64,000 nt of DNA, taken from assembly GCA_041736895.1 (NCBI GenBank), contig JBGSSS010000211.1, positions 8,926 to 72,925 on the forward strand, given 5' to 3'. Made by a program: the position numbers and the translations under genes. How positions within the stretch are numbered: the first letter of the stretch is position 1; each line of letters begins with the position of its first letter. This document shows positions 53,901 through 60,939 of this stretch, piece after piece. The notes under the pieces were generated by a model that worked only from the letters and a program-made list of their open reading frames with translations, searched no databases and had not been told where the DNA came from. The stretch is from JANRLT01 sp041736895 (GTDB taxonomy: Bacteria > Planctomycetota > Planctomycetia > Pirellulales > JALHPA01).

Positions 53901-54372
53901 CGAGTTCTACACCAAGCCGAAACAAACGGCACCCGTCTTGGCCGTCTATCTGTTTCAGGATCAATGCCTGCTCCTGCTTGACATCCCCGACGGGGTCAGC
54001 CGGTTTTACAGCATCGAAGGGCAAGATTGCGTGGCGGATGTGCAGCGCGCCTGTGCCAAGTCCGAGTATCGCTTGCCCTTGCCGAATGAGCTGCAGCGGG
54101 AACTGGTTGCCCTCCGCAACCGCGGCATCAAAGTCGGCAACGACACCGCGGCCCGCGCCGCGCCCGGCCAGCAAGCGGCGCGCTTGCAACTCCGCTGGAT
54201 CGATCCGCAGCGCGGCATCACCCCAGCGGGCTTGCCCGTCGCGTTGCAAAAGCCCGTCACCGAAGGGGAAACCGTGCTGCCGAAAGCAGCGCAGTTCGAC
54301 TTTCCTTTTCTTATACCCGACGGCATCGAAACCGAGCCCTATTCAGCGGACGGTTTGCTGAGCGTGAAATAG
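50941..54372 (+). CDS. Secreted caspase-like peptidase (C14) 2
   Basis: About 1143 residues from GTG 50941, chosen because a signal peptide (KYRILAGALFCLFCSAICA) follows at once; the frame is open from 50788 and an ATG at 50866 is an alternative. Catalytic His138 in VFFSGHGTR and Cys195 in LVLDCCHSGE. After the protease (to ~290) lie long helical, TPR-like regions (~350-950) and a C-terminal beta domain. It ends near an intergenic palindrome array. It pairs with the other caspase-like gene and may act on shared targets. Confidence 0.83.
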   Translation: MGKYRILAGALFCLFCSAICAPVAPCFAADEPGIEIAPTKKGYRKTWAVIIGINYQDPQKETNVPKAARGLVPELKNAEKDATALHQTLQQLYDYDPECTQLLIGANASKLAIERALSQLKDEKVKPEDSVLVFFSGHGTRVENESDERGALYASNVRFSERGKLLDGYLRMHKDLLSALDSCNAKHKLLVLDCCHSGEIFSLRGRSRSEVDDRRGVNLFEARGSLQAIASCRDRQRATDGVGENSPFTAALLQSLRRIPAREDRDHSRLGVNQLYAYMLPELKNLPNGQSPDCRLLGTVDGEFSFFPSSSPEAQKEFRKYVTSDAEIRLLQAMVPGDHGNWWFEEMPWFMPSLRLMIMEKKASDRAALQSSAIRRDELHKLADELYKDLKSQLNALDQDENAGNNVKRAILTLRLNHFKALLTMAPKDSKQVIAQIAKDFAAQDEAVQSELTASDLHMLAVAKHYLHAETNATEEVDTAYSNALARFDVNAGPELALKAICHADYGHFLIQSKRDYASGAHQFHSALALFGSTLLPKADDDEMMMMNQPAQKYAGSAPPAFRVFALCSEAQAWQLQNRWGKANDLLNTARYLAQDFDSEHELMVFVLNRVAWANMEQWRIAEAKQYFKQANEILARMSRTTSPVGELGTIKPTLNPEPQAVDSRWDELKLIIGHDYNALVRYLHHLHGLAMAKRFQGEEQEAIEDYRMIVQMTSMSMNYLKNADNHSQSSVEAEQRLLERLVNSQERLADCNLFGDASKRDLREAADDYRRALQATATMTAGNPRTQRRMSLLYRLSIALSLPSTIQDVPLAMEYCKEAQTLRKNLKIRSIEVQGTLGLLAEAIVNVYAEKGQNPGMTPPQEEVAPFEKPASAIDNLRKTIRELSDELNGNLHRDQLEALLLSTKVLTDVVPDEDRYHLAEDAELLLYFCRLILPKSSNLAEQRYTKQDSGAYLRSYYDTVMRTKLRMKSKHVKDLLEVQWEATNGEFYTKPKQTAPVLAVYLFQDQCLLLLDIPDGVSRFYSIEGQDCVADVQRACAKSEYRLPLPNELQRELVALRNRGIKVGNDTAARAAPGQQAARLQLRWIDPQRGITPAGLPVALQKPVTEGETVLPKAAQFDFPFLIPDGIETEPYSADGLLSVK

Positions 54373-54404
54373 CGTTCTTCAGCAACAACTAGTGCTGCAT
54401 CATG

Positions 54405-54615
54405 CAGTCCTGAAAGGACGACCTGTTATAGCCCAGGGCGCGAAGCCCTGGGTTAATCGCAGCGCTAACCTGCAAGCCCTGCAAGGGCGGCCTAATTCCA
54501 TGAACTAGTTAGGACATCCTTTCAGGACTTCAACCGCTCATGGGCATGCAAACCCAGGATTCCGCTGGCGCTGCATCCTGGGCTATCACAGGTCGTCCCG
54601 TTGGGACTGCAATAA
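54405..54615. repeat. Nested palindrome array CAGTCCTGAAAGGAC / CCCAGGGCGCGAAGCCCTGGG
   Basis: The outer pair is CAGTCCTGAAAGGACG (54405) with the inverse-like GTCGTCCCGTTGGGACTGCA near 54592, the next pair CCCAGGGCGCGAAGCCCTGG (54432) with CCCAGGAT...ATCCTGGGC (54553-54583), and an inner GCCCTGCAAGGGC (54476). Arrangement is mirror-like as in the other nested arrays. It lies between the second caspase-like gene and the ridA-like gene. Confidence 0.65.
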
Positions 54616-54681
54616 AAGCACAACAGTGAAAATCAGTTTAAAGTTGTATCAATCAGTGGCAAAATCTTTTCTTCAAGCACC

Positions 54682-55155
54682 ATGACCCACGAAGTACGTT
54701 TCCAACAGCTCGATATCACCCTTCCACCCGCGCCGAAACCCGTCGCCGTTTATCGACCGCTCCTGGTCGTGGGCAACTTGGCTTATGTCTCGGGGCATGG
54801 TCCGCTGAAGCCTGATGGGACACTGATCACCGGCGTCGTCGGCAAGACGCTCGACGTTGCCGGGGGCTACGCCGCGGCGCGGCAAGTCGGCTTGGCCATG
54901 CTCGCGACGCTGCGTGCGGAGCTCGGCAGCCTTGATCGGGTGGTGCGGCTGGTGAAACTGCTGGGCATGGTCAACAGCGCGCCGGACTTTTACGATCACC
55001 CCAAGGTGATCAACGGCGCGAGCGAGCTGTTCGCCGAGGTTTTCTCGCCCGAGTTCGGCATCGGCACGCGGAGCGCCGTGGGCATGGGGCCGCTGCCGGG
55101 CAACATCGCCGTGGAGATCGAGGGGATTTTTGAGGTTCATCCGGTGCCGCTGTAA
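54682..55155 (+). CDS. RidA/YjgF family protein
   Basis: 157 residues. YRPLLVVGNLAYVSGHGPLK and the C-terminal GTRSAVGMGPLPGNIAVEIEG, including the Arg that binds the carboxylate of enamine/imine substrates, are typical of the RidA branch. It deaminates reactive imines made by PLP enzymes. It lies directly upstream of a D-threonine aldolase remnant, a PLP enzyme family with which RidA proteins are often neighbours. Confidence 0.85.
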   Translation: MTHEVRFQQLDITLPPAPKPVAVYRPLLVVGNLAYVSGHGPLKPDGTLITGVVGKTLDVAGGYAAARQVGLAMLATLRAELGSLDRVVRLVKLLGMVNSAPDFYDHPKVINGASELFAEVFSPEFGIGTRSAVGMGPLPGNIAVEIEGIFEVHPVPL

Positions 55156-55248
55156 TGGGAGGGCGAGGCAACTCTTTTGTAGGCGCGTAGCGTTAGCGAG
55201 GGCGACAAAAGAGACAATTTCTTTGAGAAACGATAGAAACTTATCGTG

Positions 55249-56382
55249 ATGCAAACATTATTTTCTCCCTGGTCAACGCTGCAAAACGAAGCCGACATTC
55301 CTTCGCCGGCGTTGCTGATCGACTTGGCCGCGGTGGACGAGAACTTACGCCGCATGGTGAATATCGCCGGCAGCGCGGAGCGGTTGCGGCCGCATGTGAA
55401 GACACACAAGTTGCCGCAACTGATTGAGCGACAACTGCGACTCGGCATCGTGAAGTACAAGGCCTCGACCATCGCCGAAGCCGAGATGACCGCGCAAGCC
55501 GGCGCGCGCGAAGTGCTTCTCGCGATGCCGCTCGTCGGGCCAAGCATCGCGCGGTTTTTGAAATTGCAGCAGACCTTCCCCGCCGCGCAATTCACGGCCG
55601 TCGCCGATAATGCTGCTGCGCTTGCGGCGATGATGTAAGCGGCAATCGATGCGGGTCAGACCATCGAAGTCCTCGTTGATCTCGACGTCGGCCAGCATCG
55701 CACGGGCATCGCGCCTGGACCCGCGGCGGCGGAACTCTACACGCAAATCGCGAATACGCCGGGCTTGCGCGCCGGCGGGCTGCACGCCTACGACGGGCAT
55801 CTGCATCAGTCGGACCTCGCCGTGCGCACGGCCGCGGCCAATGCGGTGGCCGACGCGGTCTTGCAATTCAAGCAGCAGCTCGAAGCGCTAGGGTTGCCCG
55901 TCCCGCGCGTCGTCCTGGGCGGAACGCCGACGTTTCCGATTTATGCCGCACTCGGTGAGGACGAAGGGAGTTATCTTGAATGCAGCCCCGGCACCTGCGT
56001 CTTCTGGGACGCCGGTTACGCGCAAAGTTTTCCTGACCTGAGTTTCATGAACGCAGCCGCGCTCCTCACGCGCGTTGTCAGCAAGCCCGGCCCTGACTTG
56101 CTCTGCCTCGACCTCGGTCACAAATCGGTCGCGAGCGAAATGCCCCAGCCGCGCATCGTCTTCCCCGCGTTCCCCGACGCGCAGTTCATCGCGCACAACG
56201 AAGAACACCTCGTCCTGAAATCGCCGCGCGCCGAGCGGTTTCCGATCGGCACCGCGCTCTATGGCATTCCTTGGCACATCTGCCCGACGGTGGCGTTGCA
56301 CTCGAGCGTTTACGTCGTCCAGAATCGCCGCGTTGTTGAGGAATGGCCGGTCGTTGCCCGCGCGAGGAAGCTCACGATCTGA
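55249..56382 (+). pseudogene. D-threonine aldolase, broken by an in-frame TAA
   Basis: Starting at ATG 55249, the frame reads LPALLIDLAAVDENL-like text (ADIPSPALLIDLAAVDENLR in pieces) with the PLP lysine in RPHVKTHKLPQLI, then TAA at 55636-55638. Without a frame change it goes on as AAIDAGQTIEVLVDLDVGQH and through LGGTPTFPIYA, CVFWDAGYAQSFPD and the metal site HNEEHLVL to a TGA at 56380. A full-length D-threonine aldolase (alanine racemase fold) of ~376 residues is interrupted once. CAA-to-TAA or GAA-to-TAA would repair it. Confidence 0.82.
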
Positions 56383-56416
56383 TGCAGGGGGAAACTGCGG
56401 GTGCTGCCGGAAAGTC

Positions 56417-57349
56417 TTATTCTTCGCCTTGCCCCTTCGTCACGAAATTTCGCAGATAGCGATACGATTGCTCGAGCGCCGCCTTGCGTGCTGCGAGCGA
56501 GTGCTCGTAGTTGCGGTCTTCGACTTCAACGCAGACCGGGCCGCGATACTTGGCGTCTCCAAGCGCCGAGAAGAACTGCCCCCAATTGATGTCGCCCAGG
56601 CCCGGCAGCTTGGGCCGGTGATACAAGTTCGGAAAGGCAAAAGCTCCGTACTCGTTCAACTTCGCGCGGTCCATGTGCAGGTCCTTGGCATGGACGTGAT
56701 ACAAGCGCGAAGCGAAGTCGCGAATCGGCGCGAGGTAGTCCATGTGCTGCAGGTACATGTGCGAGGGGTCGTAGTTCAAGCCCCACGCCGCGCTCGGCAA
56801 GGCTTCGTACATCCGCCGCCAAATCGCCGGGGAACTGGCGAGATTCTTCCCGCCCGGCCATTCGTCCTTCGTAAAACTCATGGGGCAGTTTTCGATCCCG
56901 ATGCGCACCGAGTGTTGTTCGGCCAGCTTGATCAGCGGGCCCCAAATGTCGAGAAACTGCGGCCAATTATCGTCAATCGACTTCGTCCAATCGCGGCCGA
57001 CGAACGTCGTCACCGTATTCACGCCGAGCAGCGGCGCGCTGCGGATGATGGCCTCCAACTGTTGCCGCGCGGCCCGCGCCTCATCGACGTTCGGCGTCAG
57101 TAAGTTCGGGTAATAGCCTAGCGAGCTGATGCTGACATTTTTACTCGCTCATTGCGATTGAATCTCGCGGGCCGATTTATCATCGAGCTTCGCGATGTCG
57201 ATGTGCGTGATGCCGGCGTAGCGGCGATCGGCCTTGCCGGCGGGCCAGCACATGACCTCGATACATTCATAACCCGTCGCGGCGGCGAAATCGACGACTT
57301 CGCCGAGCGAAAGCTCGGGCAAGATGGCGGTCACAAAGCCGAGTTTCAT
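56417..57349 (-). pseudogene. Sugar phosphate isomerase/epimerase, broken by an in-frame TGA
   Basis: From ATG 57349 (GGAG seven bases upstream) the frame gives KLGFVTAILPELSLGEVVDF and GYECIEVMCWP, the opening of a xylose-isomerase-like TIM barrel. A TGA is at 57151-57149; the same frame then continues ASKNVSISSLGYYPNLLTPN and GVNTVTTFVGRD, GIENCPMSF, LNYDPSHMYL, YHVHAKDLHMD and VEVEDRNYEHS, ending at 56417. A CGA-to-TGA change would explain it. With the break restored, the protein is about 310 residues, normal for the family. Confidence 0.82.
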
Positions 57350-57388
57350 AATGTTGCTCCTCAGAGTATTTTCAAATTGCGAACCGAA

Positions 57389-57466
57389 TTGACAATTGAC
57401 AATGGACAGTTGACATCGGGAAGACTCCTGCATTTTCGTTGTCAATGATCAATTGTCCATTGTCAA
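57389..57466. repeat. Inverted TTGACAATTGACAATGG-type repeat
   Basis: AATTGACAATTGACAATGG (57389 on) and its inverse, with CAATTGTCCATTGTCAATTA (ending 57470), face each other over about 30 bp. It lies between the broken isomerase and a Gfo/Idh fragment. The family is AT-rich and unlike the others. Confidence 0.6.
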
Positions 57467-57670
57467 TTACTCTTCGGGTTTGACCCAGCGTTGTTCCCGG
57501 TGGCATTGTAGGACCGCTTCACAGAAGCGAATCTTAAGATGGCCGTCGGCAAAGGTCGGAAATGGCGGCGGCGCGGTATGTCCTTGGAATCGTGGCTCGC
57601 CAATCCATTCTGGAAAACGTTGACCATGCACCCAACCGGGGGTGATGAAATTGTCGCCCTTATCATTCAT
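57467..57670 (-). pseudogene. C-terminal remnant of a Gfo/Idh/MocA oxidoreductase
   Basis: 67 codons from an ATG at 57670 to TAA. The text NFITPGWVHGQRFPEWIG and FCEAVLQCHREQRWVKPEE is the end of a planctomycete-type NAD-dependent sugar dehydrogenase (Gfo/Idh). The Rossmann domain and most of the catalytic domain are absent, and no matching frame continues upstream. It is followed by the AT-rich inverted repeat. A stand-alone function is improbable. Confidence 0.7.
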
Positions 57671-57776
57671 TCAAAGATTAATCTCTGTTGATTTATACGT
57701 TTTCTAAGCTTCTTTTAGTTCTTTACCGCGATAATTATCATCCAAAAATCTTGAGAAAATCTTTGCCGAAAAAAGC

Positions 57777-57804
57777 TTGCAACTCTAGGGCAGCCGTGTA
57801 AAAT
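57777..57804 (+). promoter_or_regulatory. Promoter of the twin-hairpin RNA
   Basis: TTGCAA (57777-57782), a 16-bp spacer and TAAAAT (57799-57804). Four of six and five of six match consensus. Transcription should begin near 57810, just before the first hairpin. Confidence 0.6.
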
Positions 57805-57809
57805 CAAAA

Positions 57810-57889
57810 GTGTCGGACAGATACTGCCCCATCTATCCGACGCTTATAAGCCGCCATTTGCTCTGCCCCGCAAATGGCGGTTTTTTTTT
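57810..57889 (+). ncRNA. Candidate small RNA with two C-rich loop hairpins
   Basis: About 80 nt. Hairpin 1 (57812-57841) has an 11-bp stem with one mismatch and loop ACTGCCCC. Hairpin 2 (57851-57880) has a perfect 11-bp stem and loop TCTGCCCC, followed by nine T. So the two loops are the same length and share CTGCCCC. Hairpin 2 with the T-run works as an intrinsic terminator on the plus strand only. The C-rich loops could pair with G-rich ribosome-binding sites, as known for RsaE-type RNAs. Targets unknown. Confidence 0.7.
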
Positions 57890-57999
57890 GCGCCTACGCA
57901 AACCCTCTGCGTAGTTGGTTGATCTCATAACAGGTGTGGCTTTGTTGCGAGAAGCCACATCCTTCCCGTTGGTCAGGGTGTGCCACCCAAGGGCTTGCT

Positions 58000-59196
58000 T
58001 CAAAAACCGACCCGCTCATCATCGAGCAATCGCGCGGCAACCAAGAGCATGCGCGGCAGATGAAAGCAACTCTTCCAGAGGTTGCCCTTGAGCGTCGACG
58101 AGCGGCGGCCGTCGCGATGCAGGTACCCGAACCACTCGCCGTGTTGGCGATCGGGAAAATGTTCGAAGGCCCAAGCGTGGATCGCCTCGTAGCGCGCGGC
58201 CGCAACATCATCGCCGCCGAAGCGCCACGCGGCGAGCGCGGCAAGCAACGCTTCGTTCTGCGGCCACCAGAATTTCATGTCGTGCCAATACTCTTGGATC
58301 GGCTTGTTGAACACATCGGTGAAGTACAAGATCCCGCCGTGCTCCGTGTCCCAACCGCGCTGCCACATGCAATCGTAAATCGCGCGGCCCAGCGCGATCC
58401 AATCAGCCCGGCCGCGCTCGTGGCCTTCGCGCATGATGAACCACGCGCACTCCAGCGCATGACCCGGATTTAGCAAGCGGCTATCGAAATGATCGAGGAT
58501 TTCGCCCGTCGGGGAGACTGTCTCCATTAAGGCCCGAATGTCCGGTTTGAAAAAGAGCCGCTCGATTTGCGCAATCATTTCCGTGGCCACCGTATCGAAG
58601 GCGTGCGTGCCAAGATTGGCGCGCAGTTCTTGAATCGTGACGAGCGCGATCATGCGCGGCGCGAGTCCAATCGCGGGCCGCACGTTGGTGAACTTCGGCG
58701 GCATGCGCCCCGGCATGAAATTCCAATCGAGAAACAGCGCGAGCAAGCGTCGCGCGCGCGTGCTCGAGAACGGATCTCCCGTCGCTTTGAAATGCGCAGC
58801 CCAAGCGATCGCGGCGAACGCTTCGCTGTAGGCATACCGCCGCTTGCGAATCGGTCGGCCATCGCGGGCTACATGAAAAAACATCCGCCCATCGCTGTCG
58901 AACCCGTGCTGATCCAGAAACCGCAAGCCCTGCTCCGCCCAGGCGAGCCACTCCGGCCGCGGCTCGACGGTGTTGTAGAGCGTCAACAGCAGCCAACTCA
59001 TGCGGCCCTGCGCCCAAATCGATTTGTCTGAATCGACGAGCGTGCCATCCGCGTCAAAGCAATGCAGAAACCCTCCGTGCTGCTGATCGAGCGCGCGGGG
59101 AAACCAAAATGGCAGGATGTCATCGAGCAACGTGCGCCGATAAAACTCGCGCCGCTCGGCGCGGGCTGCTGGTGTTTGTAGAGAGGATTCGCGCAT
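58000..59196 (-). CDS. AGE-family N-acylglucosamine 2-epimerase
   Basis: 398 residues, an (alpha/alpha)6 barrel. SKIWAQGRMSWLL-like text (KSIWAQGRMSWLL), LLNPGHALECAWF and EYWHDMKFWWPQNEALLA are the conserved clefts with active-site His and Arg/Glu residues of the family. It likely interconverts ManNAc and GlcNAc, which fits its place at the end of the sialic-acid gene set. The last residues overlap no other gene; the twin-hairpin RNA converges 110 bp away. Confidence 0.85.
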   Translation of the reverse strand: MRESSLQTPAARAERREFYRRTLLDDILPFWFPRALDQQHGGFLHCFDADGTLVDSDKSIWAQGRMSWLLLTLYNTVEPRPEWLAWAEQGLRFLDQHGFDSDGRMFFHVARDGRPIRKRRYAYSEAFAAIAWAAHFKATGDPFSSTRARRLLALFLDWNFMPGRMPPKFTNVRPAIGLAPRMIALVTIQELRANLGTHAFDTVATEMIAQIERLFFKPDIRALMETVSPTGEILDHFDSRLLNPGHALECAWFIMREGHERGRADWIALGRAIYDCMWQRGWDTEHGGILYFTDVFNKPIQEYWHDMKFWWPQNEALLAALAAWRFGGDDVAAARYEAIHAWAFEHFPDRQHGEWFGYLHRDGRRSSTLKGNLWKSCFHLPRMLLVAARLLDDERVGF

Positions 59197-59250
59197 CGCA
59201 AGTGTTTGAATAAGGACCTAATGCAGCATTAGGAATCTCTTTCGCGTTTT

Positions 59251-59319
59251 TTGTAGCCCGTAGCGTTAGCGAGGGCAACAAAAAATGCGGGACACCCTCG
59301 CTAACGCTACGGGCTACAA
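59251..59319. repeat. GTAGCCCGTAGCGTTAGCGAGGG paired palindrome
   Basis: TTGTAGCCCGTAGCGTTAGC plus GAGGG (59251-59275) and its inverse (59295-59319), 25-bp arms around a 19-bp loop. A related copy is at 60841-60901 and a single arm near 55182. Lies between sialidase and AGE genes. Confidence 0.75.
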
Positions 59320-59359
59320 TTTCCTCGCCCAGCCCACTGTGAATTATTCATGGTTCTTT

Positions 59360-60535
59360 CTAAGGACTTGGCTCTTTGCTCTGCGATTCATTCCCTTGTC
59401 GAATCCAATCCAACGAGACATTGGCGTAGATCAGAGTCTCGGCACTGTTCTTTTCACCTGCCTCATACAGAATGCCAATCGTCCCATCGGCCAAGATCGT
59501 CAGGCACGAATACGCCGCGGGCCGCGGATCGAGGACGCGTCCCGCGGACCAGGTCTTGCCGTCATCGTTGCTGACGCGGAGCGTCATCCCGACGCGATTC
59601 TTGGACGACGCCGGGTTCGAGAAGATCAAAGCACCGCTCGGATGGCGCACGATACTCGCCATGCAAGTCGGGTCGGGCAAGTCGCTGCGCCACGGATCCC
59701 AATCGCCCGCCGGCAAAGTTTTCTTTGGCACGAACCGCGCCCAAGCGCGTTTGCCGGAGCGCGATTCGTCGCGCATCGACAGCAACAGCGAACCATCGGA
59801 GAGTTCAGCGACTTGCGCTTCGCTCGTCGGCGGCTTCGTCGCGATCGCCGGCGCGGAAACGGCCCAGGTCTCTCCCCCATCGTTGCTCGAGAGCAGACAC
59901 GAATGCGGCGTTCCCTCGGCATCGCGAAATTGCGCCGCGAAAACCAGTGTCCCATCGCGTGTTTGAATCCCGGCACCTGGCCCATTGAACAACAATCGCC
60001 ACTTCGGATCGCGGCCGGCGATCTTCGCGGTCAGGTTCACCGGCGCGGACCAAGTCTTGCCATCATCGGTGCTTCGCACGAGCACGAGTTGCCCCGTCTC
60101 TTGCGGCGTGAGTCCCGGCCCCGAGCCATGCCACGCCCGATTCCCTTGCGACCAAAGCGCGATGACCATGATCGTGCCTGTCTTGCGATCGACCAAGATT
60201 GCCGGATCGCCGACGCCGTTGCCTTTGGAGACTGGCACCGCCTTGTCGAAGTCGATGATGACTTGCTGATCTTGCCAGGTCTTCCCGCCATCGGTGCTGC
60301 GGCGCAAACCGACGTCGATATCGCCCGGCAGATCGCCGAACCCGCTGTAGCGTATATCGTAGACCGCGAGCAAGGTTCCTTTGACACTCGTCGCCAAACC
60401 CGGAATACGAAAAGCCCGCGACCCATCGTCACCCGGTTTGCGAATGACGGTGCGCGCGATGTCGTCAGCAGCTTGAGCACGCGGAAAGCAGCACAGGAAA
60501 AGCGCCAGGAAGAACAACCAACTCTTTCGCGACAT
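59360..60535 (-). CDS. Exo-alpha-sialidase (neuraminidase), exported
   Basis: About 391 residues from ATG 60535; a GTG three bases earlier is possible. Signal peptide to about 22 (FPRAQA). Six-bladed sialidase propeller: the FRIP motif (AFRIPGLA near 40), four Asp boxes STDGGKTW, STDDGKTW, SNDGGETW, SNDDGKTW, and the late Tyr/Glu segment GTIGILYEAGE. It releases terminal sialic acid from host or matrix glycans outside the cell. It belongs with the transporter and lyase upstream. Confidence 0.92.
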   Translation of the reverse strand: MSRKSWLFFLALFLCCFPRAQAADDIARTVIRKPGDDGSRAFRIPGLATSVKGTLLAVYDIRYSGFGDLPGDIDVGLRRSTDGGKTWQDQQVIIDFDKAVPVSKGNGVGDPAILVDRKTGTIMVIALWSQGNRAWHGSGPGLTPQETGQLVLVRSTDDGKTWSAPVNLTAKIAGRDPKWRLLFNGPGAGIQTRDGTLVFAAQFRDAEGTPHSCLLSSNDGGETWAVSAPAIATKPPTSEAQVAELSDGSLLLSMRDESRSGKRAWARFVPKKTLPAGDWDPWRSDLPDPTCMASIVRHPSGALIFSNPASSKNRVGMTLRVSNDDGKTWSAGRVLDPRPAAYSCLTILADGTIGILYEAGEKNSAETLIYANVSLDWIRQGNESQSKEPSP

Positions 60536-60551
60536 CACGTCTCCATAAAAA

Positions 60552-60930
60552 TGTAGCTGAAGTCGTGAGACTTCAGATGAACGACCCAGGATATAGGCAG
60601 AAGAATGAAGGCAGGAGAATGTGAATGCTCTCTGCTTCTGCCTTCATTCTTTTGCCTATGATCAAGTCATTTTATCGTCTCGGTGAGAGTTCAAGCAGCG
60701 GCCCCCAAAGTGGCCTGCTCACCCCGTGAGCAGGAATTCGCAAGACTATCCTTGAGATTCGCGTTTTTTTGCGTAGCAACGCGTTTTTTCCTTCTCGCGG
60801 GGCGAGAAGGCCACTTTGGATTGCCAAACGTCGCTCAGCATGTAGCGTTAGCGAGGGCGTCCTGCATTTTTTGCCGCCCTCGCTAACGCTACGGGCTACA
60901 AAAAAGGTCCAAGGTCTTACGACCTTGGCT
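60552..60930. repeat. Stack of four different palindromic elements
   Basis: In order: a TGTAGCTGAAGTCGTGAGAC hairpin (60552), the ATAGGCAGAAGAATGAAGGC pair (60593-60659), the GCGGCCCCCAAAGTGG element copy 2 (60698-60821, right end CCTTCTCGCGGGGCGAGAAG), a GTAGCGTTAGCGAGGG pair (60841-60901) and a CCAAGGTCTTACGACCTTGG hairpin (60911). All of the 400-bp gap between the sialidase and the MFS gene is made of such elements. Confidence 0.75.
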
Positions 60931-60939
60931 ACAGGATGC

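Noticed and set aside
43337..57151. Reassigned stop codon as an explanation for the three internal stops
   Set aside because: The internal stops are three different codons, and TAG, TAA and TGA each end intact genes elsewhere in the window.
57851..57889. Shared bidirectional terminator for the AGE gene
   Set aside because: The T-run is only on the plus strand; on the minus strand the stem is followed by CTTATAAG, so it cannot end the AGE transcript by the same means.
60552..60930. Insertion sequence or transposon
   Set aside because: Elements are 60-140 bp, carry no transposase and show no evident target duplication.
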